A DNA stretch of 64,000 nucleotides from Kiloniellales bacterium (GCA_028280455.1 JANQLT010000074.1:1-64000); one strand, 5' to 3'. Positions 56,361-64,000 are shown, counted from the first letter of the stretch. Made by a program: numbers and translations. The notes: generated from the sequence alone by a model not told the origin.

Positions 56361-57838
56361 GGCCCGGCTCCGATCAAGGTGCGGGCGGCCTGCTCGGCGA
56401 CGCCCAGGGTCACCGAGGTGTCGACCCCGAAGTAGATGTTGGCCAGGATCAGCAGCCAGGTCGGCGCGAGCAGGATCATGGGCGCCTCGCGCAGGGCGGC
56501 CACCTCCCGGCTCGGCTCCTGGAAGTAGGCGACCTCGACGACGCGCCAGACGTAGGCGATGGCCAGGAGCGAGCTGAAGACCACGAGCACGGCGGCGTAC
56601 CAGTAGCCCTCCTCGAGCGCGGCCTCGATCAGCACCCACTTGCTGATGAAGCCGGTGGTCAGCGGCACGCCGATCAGGCTCAGGCCGCCGACCACGAAGG
56701 CCGCCGAGGTCAGCGGCATCGACTTGCCGACGCCGGCCAGGTCGCGCACCAGTGTCGAGCCCGAGCGGAAGACGATGCAGCCGAGCACCAGGAACAGGCC
56801 GCCCTTCATCATGGCGTGGTTGAAGAGGTGTACGATGGCGGCGCTGACCCCGGTCACGCTGCCGATGGCGAGGCCGAGCACCATGTAGCCGATCTGCGCG
56901 ATGCTCGAGTAGGCGAGCAGGCGCTTGGCATTGGTCTGGAAGATGGCGACCAAGGAGCCGACCAGCATGCCGGCGCCGCCGAGCAGCATCAGGATGGCGG
57001 TCATCGGCACCACGCCGAAGGTGAAGTCGGCGCCGAAGACCGTGAAGAAGACCCGCAAGAGGACGTAGATCGAGACCTTGGTCGCCGTGGCGGCGAGAAA
57101 GGCGGTCACCACCGAGGGGGCGTAGCAGTAGGCATTCGGCAGCCAGAGGTGCAGCGGGAAGACCGCGGCCTTGAGGCCGATGCCGATCAGGATGAAGGCG
57201 ATGGCGGCGTGAACGGACTGCAGGTCCTGGACCTGGGGAATCCGCTCGGCCAGGTCGACCATGTTGAGCGTGCCGGTGGCGATGTAGAGGAAGCCGACGC
57301 CGATCAGGTAGAAGGTCGCGCCGATCGTGCCCAGGATCAGATACTGGTAGGCGGCATGCAGCGCCCGGCGGTCCTTGCCCAGGGCGATCAGCACGTAGGA
57401 CGAGAGCGACGAGATCTCCAGGAACACGAAGAGGTTGAAGGCATCGCCGGTTATGGCGATGCCGAGCAGCCCGGTCAGGCAGAGCAGGTACATGCTGTAG
57501 AAGAGGTAGATCTTGTCCGCCTCGACCTCGTCGGCGACGCTGCGCTTGGCGAAGGGCATGACCACGGCGGCGATCGAGGCGACGATGACCAGCACGAAGG
57601 CGTTGGCTTCGTCGATCCGGAGCTCGATGCCCCAAGGCGGTTCCCAGCCGCCCAGCTCGTAGACGATGACGCCGCCCGCCAGCACCTGCTGCAGCAGGGC
57701 GATGGCGACCGCCAAGCTGGCCCAGGTCACCAGGGTGGCGAAGAGCCAGACCAGGCCGGCATGGCGCAACAGCACGCAGAGCGGCGCGGCGATCAGGGGC
57801 AGCACCACCTGCAGCGCGGGGAGGTGGGCCTCGATCAA
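56357..57838 (-). CDS. mrpD: MrpD-type Na+/H+ antiporter subunit D
   Basis: 493 residues. The start codon is TTG, overlapping the mrpC stop as TTGA. Contains FNLFVFLEISSLSSYVLIALG (TM5 Glu), IGIGLKAAVFPLHLWLPNAYCYAPSVVTAFLAA (TM7 Lys, TM8) and QTNAKRLLAYSSIAQIGYM. It is the closest to canonical MrpD of the three antiporter-like proteins. Directly downstream of mrpC, as in standard operons. Confidence 0.92.
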   Translation of the reverse strand: MIEAHLPALQVVLPLIAAPLCVLLRHAGLVWLFATLVTWASLAVAIALLQQVLAGGVIVYELGGWEPPWGIELRIDEANAFVLVIVASIAAVVMPFAKRSVADEVEADKIYLFYSMYLLCLTGLLGIAITGDAFNLFVFLEISSLSSYVLIALGKDRRALHAAYQYLILGTIGATFYLIGVGFLYIATGTLNMVDLAERIPQVQDLQSVHAAIAFILIGIGLKAAVFPLHLWLPNAYCYAPSVVTAFLAATATKVSIYVLLRVFFTVFGADFTFGVVPMTAILMLLGGAGMLVGSLVAIFQTNAKRLLAYSSIAQIGYMVLGLAIGSVTGVSAAIVHLFNHAMMKGGLFLVLGCIVFRSGSTLVRDLAGVGKSMPLTSAAFVVGGLSLIGVPLTTGFISKWVLIEAALEEGYWYAAVLVVFSSLLAIAYVWRVVEVAYFQEPSREVAALREAPMILLAPTWLLILANIYFGVDTSVTLGVAEQAARTLIGAGP

Positions 57839-58263
57839 GAGTCTCGGCCCCTTCCGCCGGCTGGCGCGCCGTCGCCCTTCGGCGCCTCGGCCTCCTCATC
57901 CTCGCGGCGCTGCGCGCTCGCGTCCTGCAGCTCGATCTCCTCCTCTTCGATCGTGCCGTAGGCCTCGCGGATGCGGACCACCAGGGCCAGGCCCAGCGAC
58001 GTCGTCGCCACGCCGACCACGATGGCGGTGAGGATCAGGACGTGGGGCAGGGGATTGCTGTAGACGTCGAAGCGGTCGTCGAGGATCGGCGCGGTGCCGC
58101 CGGCGATCTTGCCGGCGGTGATGTAGAGGATGAAGACCGAGGTCTGGAAGATGTTCAGGCCGACGATCTTCTTCACCAGGTTGCTGCGCGAGATGACGAT
58201 GTAGAAGCCCGTCATCATCAGGACCACGACGATCCAGTAATTGAACAGGCCGGCGCTGAGCAT
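57835..58263 (-). CDS. mrpC: MrpC-type antiporter subunit (NuoK-like)
   Basis: 142 residues; three helices of the NuoK/MrpC type (NYWIVVVLMMTGFYIVISR, FQTSVFILYITAGKIAGG, VLILTAIVVGVATTSLGLALVVRI). The canonical length is about 115; the extra C-terminal 30 residues are polar (QRREDEEAEAPKGDG). It begins one base after the mrpB stop. Confidence 0.92.
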   Translation of the reverse strand: MLSAGLFNYWIVVVLMMTGFYIVISRSNLVKKIVGLNIFQTSVFILYITAGKIAGGTAPILDDRFDVYSNPLPHVLILTAIVVGVATTSLGLALVVRIREAYGTIEEEEIELQDASAQRREDEEAEAPKGDGAPAGGRGRDS

Positions 58264-58264
58264 C

Positions 58265-58681
58265 TCAGCTGCCCCGTCCGGCGAAACCGTAGAAGATGGT
58301 GATCATCACGGCCGCCACGGTCACGCCGACGCCGAGCTCGATCAGCAGGATGCCGATGTGCTGGCCGTGGGTCTGCTCGTGGGCCAGGACCGAGTAGTCG
58401 AGATAGTTGCCGCCGAGCAGGATGCTCGCCACGCCGACGCCGGCATAGAGCAGCAGCCCGGCGGCGACGAGGAACAGGGCGACGGAGGGCGGCACCACCT
58501 GGCGGGCCCGCTCGACGCCGAAGATCAGGGCGTAAAGGATGATCGCCGCGGCGAAGATGACCCCGGCCTGGAAGCCGCCGCCCGGGCCGAAGTCGCCGTG
58601 GAACTGGACGTAGAGCGCGAACAGCAGGATCGGTGGGATCAAGAGCTTGGCGGCCACGCGCAGGATGCGGTGATGCTTCAC
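58265..58681 (-). CDS. mrpB: MrpB-type antiporter subunit
   Basis: 138 residues from a GTG at 58681 that overlaps the upstream stop as GTGA; the ORF track's longer version is a shadow frame. MrpB signature FHGDFGPGGGFQAGVIFAAAIILYALIFG in the N-terminal half, and EQTHGQHIGILLIELGVGVTVAAVMITIFY at the C-terminus. Forms part of the membrane arm of the cation/proton antiporter. Confidence 0.92.
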   Translation of the reverse strand: MKHHRILRVAAKLLIPPILLFALYVQFHGDFGPGGGFQAGVIFAAAIILYALIFGVERARQVVPPSVALFLVAAGLLLYAGVGVASILLGGNYLDYSVLAHEQTHGQHIGILLIELGVGVTVAAVMITIFYGFAGRGS

Positions 58682-59250
58682 GGCGACTTGCCCCCGGCCC
58701 CGCGGGCGGGCTTCTTCTTGGCCGCCTCCGCCTTCTCGCCGGCTTTGCGTGGGCGCCGGCCGCCGAGCAGCATCAGCACGCCGATGCCGGCGGTGAAGAT
58801 CACCGTCACCTCGCCCAGGGTGTCGTAGCCGCGGTAGCTGGCCAGCACGGAGGTCACGATGTTGGGCACGCCGACCTCGCGGCCCGAGGCCTCGATGTAG
58901 CGCGGTGCCACGTGCTGATGCACCGGCGCCGTCGGGTCGCCGAGCACCGGCATGTCGAAGGTGCCGTAGATCAGGGCCGAACCCGTGACCAGGACCACAA
59001 GGAACGGCATCGGCTTGATCTTCTTCGGCGTCGTCTCGGTTTCTTTGGTCAAGGCGAGCGTGCCGAGCAGCACGATGGTCGAGATGCCGGCGCCGACGGC
59101 GGCCTCGGTGAAGGCGACGTCGACGGCGTCGAGCTCGACGAAGATGCCGGCCGAGATCAGGCTGTAGATGCCGCCGAGCATGACCACGGCGAAGAGGTTG
59201 TGCAGCCGGACGATGGCGATGGCCGTGACCGCCAGGAAGCCCAGCAACAC
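58678..59250 (-). CDS. MrpA C-terminal module as separate protein (MbhD/MbhE-like)
   Basis: About 190 residues corresponding to the C-terminal part of canonical MrpA. Residues 1-75 match the MbhD/DUF4040 domain (FAVVMLGGIYSLISAGIFVELDAVDVAFTEAAVGAG); about 120-165 match MbhE (NIVTSVLASYRGYDTLGEVTVIFTAGIG). A basic tail follows. The 59250 start is a GTG; the conserved helix may begin earlier (ILAIIDIVLLGFL), where in this frame only ATC/TTA codons are found, so the exact start is unsure. The antiporter domain of MrpA is not fused here. Confidence 0.87.
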   Translation of the reverse strand: MLLGFLAVTAIAIVRLHNLFAVVMLGGIYSLISAGIFVELDAVDVAFTEAAVGAGISTIVLLGTLALTKETETTPKKIKPMPFLVVLVTGSALIYGTFDMPVLGDPTAPVHQHVAPRYIEASGREVGVPNIVTSVLASYRGYDTLGEVTVIFTAGIGVLMLLGGRRPRKAGEKAEAAKKKPARGAGGKSP

Positions 59251-59264
59251 GATGTCGATGATGG

Positions 59265-59750
59265 CTAAGATGGCGTTTTGTCCTTCGCTTCCGTCGCCTC
59301 GTCCGGGCTCGGCTTCGTTTCGTCCTCGCTACGCTTCGTTTCGTCCTCGCTCCGCTCCGCCTTCTCCTCGCTCGGCTTCGCCTCGTCTTCGTTCCGCTTT
59401 GCCTCGTCCTCGCCGCGCTTCGCCTGCTCGGTCTCCGACCGTCGCCGCGGCACGGCCGGCCGGACGGCGCCGTGCAGCGCCGCCTTGGCGAGGGCATGGG
59501 TCGAGGTCGGGCTGGTTATGAAGACGAAGACCACGATGATGATCAGCTTCACCGTCACGATGCTCGCGCCGGCCTGGATGATCAGCCCGATGGAGATCAG
59601 GGCGATGCCGATGGTGTCGACGATGCCGGCGGCGTGCATGCGCGAGTAGAGGTCCGGCAGGCGGATCAGGCCGATGCCGCCGACGATCGAGAACAGCACG
59701 CCGGAGATCAGGAAGGGCCAGGACAGGATGTCGGCGGCCAGCTCCATCAT
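59265..59750 (-). CDS. mrpG: MrpG-type subunit with repetitive charged tail
   Basis: 161 residues. The first 100 are a normal MrpG (FLISGVLFSIVGGIGLIRLPDLYSRMHAAGIVDTIGIALI; IIIVVFVFITSPTSTHALAKAAL). A tail of about 60 residues follows, made mainly of six heptads like SEDETKR. Start ATG 59750 overlaps the mrpF stop (ATGA) and is preceded by GAGGAGGG; the ORF track's 60062 start is a shadow. The tail is likely cytosolic. Confidence 0.9.
   Translation of the reverse strand: MMELAADILSWPFLISGVLFSIVGGIGLIRLPDLYSRMHAAGIVDTIGIALISIGLIIQAGASIVTVKLIIIVVFVFITSPTSTHALAKAALHGAVRPAVPRRRSETEQAKRGEDEAKRNEDEAKPSEEKAERSEDETKRSEDETKPSPDEATEAKDKTPS
59289..59414 (-). repeat. Six 21-base repeats coding acidic/basic heptads in mrpG
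   Basis: Six in-frame 21-base units such as AGCGAGGACGAAACGAAGC encode GEDEAKR, NEDEAKP, SEEKAER, SEDETKR, SEDETKP and SPDEATE. The fourth and fifth units are nearly identical in DNA, pointing to recent slippage expansion. Confidence 0.85.
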
Positions 59751-60034
59751 CCCTCCTCGTCGGCGTTCTGCTGGCCGGGGTGGCCGAGGTCGCGGTACTC
59801 GAAGAACTTCAGGACGGCGATGGTGCCGATGAAGTTGATCAGCGCGTAGAGCAGGGCGATGTCGAGGAAGTCGGGCCGGTCGGTCAGGAAGCCGAAGACC
59901 GCGACCAGCAGGATGGTCATGGTGCCGAAGGTGTTCACCGCCAGGATGCGGTCGTAGACCGTCGGCCCCATCAGCGCCCGCGCGAAGGCCAGCGCCATGG
60001 TCACCAGAATGCCGAGCATGGTCACCGAGAACAT
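59747..60034 (-). CDS. mrpF: MrpF-type antiporter subunit
   Basis: 95 residues, three helices; FARALMGPTVYDRILAVNTFGT and RPDFLDIALLYALINFIGTIAVLKF are the MrpF signature. ATG 60034 shares its first base with the mrpE stop (TGATG); the ORF-track start (60310) is a shadow of mrpE. Involved in monovalent cation passage. Confidence 0.92.
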   Translation of the reverse strand: MFSVTMLGILVTMALAFARALMGPTVYDRILAVNTFGTMTILLVAVFGFLTDRPDFLDIALLYALINFIGTIAVLKFFEYRDLGHPGQQNADEEG

Positions 60035-60585
60035 CAGAACTCGCCTTCCATGCGCACGACACGGCGATCCATCTCGCCGGTCTCGAGGTCGGCGGCGAGC
60101 TCCTCGTTCAGGGCGTGGACCTCGATGGTGTGGCCGATCACGTCGATCGAAACCGTGCCCGGCGTCAAGGTGATCGAGTTGGCGTAGATGACGGTGCCGA
60201 ACTCGTCGGCCTGCGAGGCCTTGAGGTGAATCACCCGCGGCGAGATCGGCAGCTTCGGGTCGAGGATCAGGCGCGACGTGGCGATGCTCGACTTGACGAT
60301 CTCCCAGCACAGCCAGACCCAGTAGGTCACCGCGCGCCAGGTCAGGTGAATCGGATGTCCCTCACGGTCGATGACATCCATGCGCCAGGCGATCCAGGCG
60401 ACCAGGGCGCAGGAGACGAGGCCGAGTCCGATCAGCAGGGGCTCGAAGTAACCGGACAGCAGCAGCCAAAGCGCAAAGAGAAAAAAGAAAAGGCTGAACG
60501 ACCGCAAAAGCCCGCCCCCCGGGAAAGCAGCGTACCGCGACCGCTCGGTCGGCCCCCCTAGCCGGGCCGAGCGGCGCGCGATCAT
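60034..60585 (-). CDS. mrpE: MrpE-type antiporter subunit, first gene of the operon
   Basis: 183 residues. MrpE pattern: two N-terminal helices (FSLFFFLFALWLLLSGYF and LLIGLGLVSCALVAWIAW), then EIVKSSIATSRLILDP and SITLTPGTVSIDVIGHTIEVHALNEE. The N-terminal 26 residues before the first helix are not conserved; a TTG at about codon 27, preceded by GGGGGGCGGG, may be the true start. The operon order is mrpE-F-G-A(C-term)-B-C-D-D2-small-D3. Confidence 0.9.
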   Translation of the reverse strand: MIARRSARLGGPTERSRYAAFPGGGLLRSFSLFFFLFALWLLLSGYFEPLLIGLGLVSCALVAWIAWRMDVIDREGHPIHLTWRAVTYWVWLCWEIVKSSIATSRLILDPKLPISPRVIHLKASQADEFGTVIYANSITLTPGTVSIDVIGHTIEVHALNEELAADLETGEMDRRVVRMEGEF

Positions 60586-60619
60586 AATAACGATAGGGGC
60601 AGCGTCAAGGCGAGGTCTA

Positions 60620-61768
60620 TCAGGGGTTTCGCCCTATCGCGGTCTCGATCGCCAGCACCGCCAGGCCGGCGAGGAGGCCCCAGAAGGCGGCGCCGATCTC
60701 GAGGGGCGCGATGCCGGACGCGGTCACCGCGAAGGTGACGGCGGCCCCGAAGCGCTGTCTTTCTTCCACCAGGCACGCCGTCAGGGCGGCGACGAAGGGA
60801 GCGAACAGGGCGATCGCCGCGAAGGTGGCGATCAGCGCCGGCGGAAAGCTCGCGAAGAGCGTCACGAAGGAAGCGCCGAAGAGCGCGAGCAGCAGATAGG
60901 CGCCGGCGTAGATCGGGCCGCAGAGCCAGCGCTTGTCCTTGTCCGGATGCGCCTCCGGGCCGGTGCAGATCGAGGCGGTGATCGACGAGAGGTTCGAGGT
61001 GTGGCCGCCGACGCCGGCGCTCAGCAGCGAGGTCAGGCCGCTCACCGTCAGGATGGCGCGCGACGGCACGGGATAGTCGGCGGCGCGTAGCACGGCGAAG
61101 CCGGGCAGGTTCTGCGAGGCCATGGTGACCAGGTAGAGCGGCAGGCCGAGCCCGATCAGGCTGGCCGCCTCGAAGCGCGGCGCGATCGGGGTGAAGCCCG
61201 AGAGCTGCAGGTTGCCGAGGGGGGCGGTCATGCCGAGCAGCTCGGCCAGGACCACGCCCATCGCCAGCACCGCGAGCACCGACCAGGCCGGCGAGAAGGG
61301 CCGCAGCAGCACGAAGCCGATCGCCAGCGGCAGCACCAGGATCGGCGACGCTATGGCGTGGTCGAACAAGGCGACCACGAAGCCGAAGATCACGCCGGCC
61401 AGCATGGCCGAGGCGATGGCCACCGGGATCCGCTCGACCAGGCGTAGGACCGGTCGGACCGCCGCGGTGAGCAGGACCAGGACGGCGGCCAAGATGAAGG
61501 CGCCGACCGCGGCTTCGTAGTCGATCCCCGAGCTGCTGGCGATCAGCGCCGCGCCCGGGGTCGACCAGGCGGCGAGGATCGGCAGGCGATGGCGGACCGA
61601 CAGCAGCCCCGTGATGGCGGCGATGGCCAGGCAGAGGGCCGAGACCCAGGAGGAGGTCTGCGCCTCGCTGGCGCCCAGCGCCTGCGCCGCGGCCAGGACG
61701 ACCGCCAGGGAGCCGCCGAAGCCGACCAGGACGGCGACCAGCGCCGAGATCACAACCGAAGAGCGCAT
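60620..61768 (-). CDS. BenE-family transporter
   Basis: 382 residues from ATG 61768; the ORF track's extension to 62479 is antisense to the GntR gene. About 12 helices with BenE/YdcO features (STPGAALIASSS, NLQLSGFTPIAPRF, MASQNLPGFAVLRAADY, GGHTSNLSSITASICTGPEAHPD). BenE-type proteins are proton symporters for benzoate or related aromatic acids; the real substrate is unknown. It is divergent from a gntR-type gene, which probably regulates it. Confidence 0.88.
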   Translation of the reverse strand: MRSSVVISALVAVLVGFGGSLAVVLAAAQALGASEAQTSSWVSALCLAIAAITGLLSVRHRLPILAAWSTPGAALIASSSGIDYEAAVGAFILAAVLVLLTAAVRPVLRLVERIPVAIASAMLAGVIFGFVVALFDHAIASPILVLPLAIGFVLLRPFSPAWSVLAVLAMGVVLAELLGMTAPLGNLQLSGFTPIAPRFEAASLIGLGLPLYLVTMASQNLPGFAVLRAADYPVPSRAILTVSGLTSLLSAGVGGHTSNLSSITASICTGPEAHPDKDKRWLCGPIYAGAYLLLALFGASFVTLFASFPPALIATFAAIALFAPFVAALTACLVEERQRFGAAVTFAVTASGIAPLEIGAAFWGLLAGLAVLAIETAIGRNP

Positions 61769-61779
61769 CCACGTCGCCA

Positions 61780-61793
61780 AATTGGATCCAATT
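61780..61793. promoter_or_regulatory. Candidate GntR operator, perfect 14-base palindrome
   Basis: AATTGGATCCAATT lies 12 bases from the benE-type start and 60 bases from the gntR-type start, in the divergent gap. TTGG/CCAA dyads of this size are typical sites of FCD-type GntR regulators. Binding is inferred. Confidence 0.6.
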
Positions 61794-61852
61794 ATTGAGA
61801 TTGGTCGCAGAAGCAGCTTCCTGTCAACGCGGCTTTTCGCTAGAAGAGCGCC

Positions 61853-62542
61853 ATGGCGAGCCTTCCAGGCGACAGCGCGGCTACGCGGCGGCCGGCCCGG
61901 CGCGGCGACCAGGTCGTGGCCATCGCCGAGGCCCTGCGCGCCGACATCATCGGCGGCGTCCTGCCGGCCGACAGCCCCCTGCGCCAGGAGGTCCTGGCGG
62001 GGCGCTTCGGCGTCAGCCGCATGCCGGTGCGCGAGGCCCTCGGCCGCCTGGACCAGGAGGGCTTCGTCATCCTCAGCCCGAACCGGGGCGCCCGGGTCGC
62101 GCCGGTCAGCGCCGACGACCTGCGGGAGATCTACGAGATGCGCGTGGCGGCGGAGACCCTTGCTTTGCGCTTGGCGCTGCCCGAGCTCTCGAACGCCCAG
62201 ATCGAGCGGGCGGCGGAGATCCAGACCCTGATGGAGACCGCGCCGATCGCCGCCTTCGGCCAGCTCAACACCGAGTTCCACAAGACGCTCTATGGGCCCT
62301 GCGGACGGCGGCGCCTGCTGGCCCACATCGATAGCCTGAGCCTGGCCAACGACCGCTATCTGCGGATCGCCGTCGCCAGCCTCGACTATGCCGACACCTC
62401 CCACGAGGAGCATCGCGCCCTGCTGCGCGCCTGTCGCCGGCGGGACGAGAAGAAGGCGGTCAAGCGCCTCACGCGGCACATCGAGGACGCCGGCGAAGCC
62501 CTTGCAAAGCTGTTGGAATCGTCGGTTCTTGCCAAGCCGTGA
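61853..62542 (+). CDS. GntR-family regulator, FCD subfamily
   Basis: 229 residues. Winged HTH of GntR type (LPADSPLRQEVLAGRFGVSRMPVREALGRLDQEGFV, about 36-72), then an all-helical FCD effector domain with the metal-ligand pattern around EIYEMRVAAETLALRLA, FHKTLYGPCG and HEEHRALLRAC. Such regulators sense organic acids or related ligands. Divergent from the BenE-type transporter with a shared palindrome. Confidence 0.92.
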   Translation: MASLPGDSAATRRPARRGDQVVAIAEALRADIIGGVLPADSPLRQEVLAGRFGVSRMPVREALGRLDQEGFVILSPNRGARVAPVSADDLREIYEMRVAAETLALRLALPELSNAQIERAAEIQTLMETAPIAAFGQLNTEFHKTLYGPCGRRRLLAHIDSLSLANDRYLRIAVASLDYADTSHEEHRALLRACRRRDEKKAVKRLTRHIEDAGEALAKLLESSVLAKP

Positions 62543-62582
62543 CGAGGGACCCCCGTCGCGGCTCGGAAGTGGCAGAACCGGC

Positions 62583-63335
62583 TCAGGCCAGCTTGGCGTC
62601 CTCCGCCTGCCAGGGCAGGGCGCGGCGCAGCAGGGCGTCGACGCTGAAGTAGAGCGCCACCGCGATCGCCGCCAGCACCAGCAGGGCGGCGAACATCACG
62701 TCGACCTGCAGGCGGGCGTTGGCGTGCAGCATCAGGTGACCGAGGCCGGCGCTGGAGCCGACCCATTCGCCGACCACCGCGCCGATCGGCGCCACCGCCG
62801 TGGCGACCCGCAGGCCCGAGGCGAGGGCCGGCAGCGCCGCCGGCAGGCGCAGCCGGAACAGGATCGCGCCGCGCGAGGCGTTCATGGTCCGCGCCAGGTC
62901 GAGCCAGCCGGGCTCGGTGCGGCGCAGGCCGTCGAGGAAGGCGGCGGTGACGGGGAAGAAGATGATCAGCGCCGCCATGGCCACCTTGGAGGCCATGCCG
63001 TAGCCGAGCCAGAGCACCAGGATCGGCGCCAGGGCGAAGACCGGGATCGCCTGCGAGACCACCAGCACGGGCAAGACCCAGGGCCGCAACAGCGGCGCGG
63101 CGGCGACCAGCAGGGCGGCGCTGACGCCGAAGAGCGTGCCGAGCAGCAGGCCGAGCAGGATCTCCGCCCCGGTCACCGCCGCGTGATCGAGCAGCTCCGG
63201 CCAGCGCTCGGCCAGCGCGGCCAGGACGGCCTGCGGGCCCGGCAGGATGAAGGGCTCGACCCCGGTGACCTCGACCAGGGCCGCCCAGATCAGGCCGAGA
63301 CCCAGCAGGATGACCAGGCCGCGAAGCAGCTTCAT
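62583..63335 (-). CDS. ABC transporter permease, SsuC/TauC-like
   Basis: 250 residues, six helices, with the binding-protein-dependent permease motif: ARTMNASRGAILFRLRLPAALPALASGLRVA and the AVVGEWVGSSAGLGHLM segment that follows. The family imports sulfonates, taurine, nitrate or pyrimidine precursors. No matching ATPase or binding protein is encoded on either side in this window, so it is either an orphan or its partners lie elsewhere. The ORF track's 62386-63402 is a shadow frame. Confidence 0.88.
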   Translation of the reverse strand: MKLLRGLVILLGLGLIWAALVEVTGVEPFILPGPQAVLAALAERWPELLDHAAVTGAEILLGLLLGTLFGVSAALLVAAAPLLRPWVLPVLVVSQAIPVFALAPILVLWLGYGMASKVAMAALIIFFPVTAAFLDGLRRTEPGWLDLARTMNASRGAILFRLRLPAALPALASGLRVATAVAPIGAVVGEWVGSSAGLGHLMLHANARLQVDVMFAALLVLAAIAVALYFSVDALLRRALPWQAEDAKLA

Positions 63336-63484
63336 GGCGCGTGCGTTTCGAGGAGTGGTGATATGGGCCGGCGACCTTAGGCGGCGCGTCGGGGGCGGAC
63401 AAGGCGGCCCGGGCGCTTGGCCCGCCTGGCGCCGGCCCCTAGATTGACTCTCGGAGTCCGCGGTCTGGAGCGCAGAGCGGCAGC

Positions 63485-64000
63485 ATGGATGCAGCGACGG
63501 CGAAGCCGCAGTTCATCGGCAGCGAGATCTATCGCACCTCGACCTACGGCGGCCGCCATCCCTTGGCGATCCCGCGGGTCTCGACCTGCATCGATCTCTG
63601 CCGGGCGCTCGGCTGGCTGCCCGACGAGGTCTACCACGACAGCCCGCGCGCCGCGCCTCAGGCCCTCGAGCGCTTCCACGCGCCGGACTACGTCGCCGCC
63701 TTGCAGGCGGCGGAAGCCAGCCAGGGCGCGCCGGACTCGTTACGCAAGCGGCACAACTTCGGGCGCAACGGCAACCCGATCTTCCCGGAGATCTTCAGCC
63801 GGCCGGCGACCGCGGCCGGCGGCACCCTGTTGGCGACCGAGCTGTTGCTGGCGGCCGGGGCGCGCCGGCCGATCGTCTACAACCCGGCCGGCGGCACCCA
63901 CCACGGCCAGCCCGACCGGGCGAGCGGCTTCTGCTACCTGAACGACCCGGCGCTCGGCCTGCTGGCGCTGCTCGACGCCGGCCTCGAGCGCCTCCTCTAC
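63485..64000 (+). CDS. Histone deacetylase-family / acetylpolyamine amidohydrolase-like protein, partial
   Basis: The first 172 residues of a deacetylase-superfamily protein, cut by the window end. The catalytic region NPAGGTHHGQPDRASGFCYLND is present, with the tandem His pair used as general base; Asp and His zinc ligands would come further on. The N-terminal RHPLAIPRVSTCIDLCRALGWL and the FHAPDYVAALQAAE stretch fit the family. Known members deacetylate acetylpolyamines or other acetylated small molecules. ATG 63485 starts the gene; no clear Shine-Dalgarno. Confidence 0.88.
   Translation, partial: MDAATAKPQFIGSEIYRTSTYGGRHPLAIPRVSTCIDLCRALGWLPDEVYHDSPRAAPQALERFHAPDYVAALQAAEASQGAPDSLRKRHNFGRNGNPIFPEIFSRPATAAGGTLLATELLLAAGARRPIVYNPAGGTHHGQPDRASGFCYLNDPALGLLALLDAGLERLLY

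Overview
The window reads as a chromosomal segment of a high-GC alphaproteobacterium, probably of the Rhodospirillales/Kiloniellales type. The support is the GC-rich third-position codon use, the mix of ABC, TRAP and Mrp transport operons, an aerobic Mo-hydroxylase (cox-like) cluster, a YdbH-YnbE-YdbL set, and dispersed GGGTGAGG-type and CCCTCCCC-type hairpins. The taxon is an inference from gene content; no rRNA gene is present.

Layout. 0-4 kb: an alpha/beta hydrolase with its TetR regulator and operator, then a 782-residue Cys-rich protein of unknown function. 4-5.7 kb: a lower-GC insert with an Xre/RES toxin-antitoxin pair, flanked on the left by a decayed copy of the 3' end of the neighbouring mttB-like gene. 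5.7-10 kb: an MttB-family methyltransferase co-translated with a trimethylamine/dimethylglycine dehydrogenase-like flavoprotein, and a divergent YHS-domain protein. 10-12.2 kb: a hybrid PAS histidine kinase. 12.3-17.4 kb: maturation genes for a Mo-hydroxylase (fused MoeA/MobA-like protein, split XdhC, CoxE-like VWA protein, CoxD-like MoxR ATPase). 17.5-22.3 kb: a DUF599 protein and the envelope set ydbL-ynbE-ydbH. 22.5-25.9 kb: a translationally coupled pair, a predicted outer-membrane barrel and a secreted protein, both of unknown function. 26.1-29.8 kb: form-II-type coxSLM structural genes; coxG lies at 38.5-39.2 kb.

30.3-37.4 kb: a polyamine-type ABC transporter with two binding proteins, an RpiR regulator and a nitrilase-family amidase. 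The ATPase gene has no ATG, GTG or TTG start ahead of its Walker A motif. 37.4-44.7 kb: an EamA exporter, coxG, an OmpA-like protein and a complete Liv-type ABC transporter. 45-52.8 kb: an orphan BMP-family binding protein and a TRAP dicarboxylate-type transporter (dctPQM) under a DctB/DctD system, with a near-consensus sigma-54 promoter and an upstream dyad. 52.9-60.6 kb: a Mrp-type cation/proton antiporter operon with three antiporter-like subunits and a detached MrpA C-terminal module. 60.6-64 kb: a BenE-type transporter divergent from a GntR regulator across a perfect palindrome, an orphan ABC permease, and the start of an acetylpolyamine amidohydrolase-like gene cut by the window end.

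How the genes work together. Several units concern methylated amines, polyamines and amino acids (mttB/dehydrogenase, pot-like, liv-like, amidases) together with C4-dicarboxylate-like uptake and Na+/H+ homeostasis, which suits a marine or saline heterotroph. The most unusual items are the Cys-rich duplicated-module protein, the outer-membrane/secreted pair, the toxin-antitoxin insert at the mttB 3' end, the apparent AUC start of the potA-like gene, and the split Mrp operon with a repeat-tailed MrpG.
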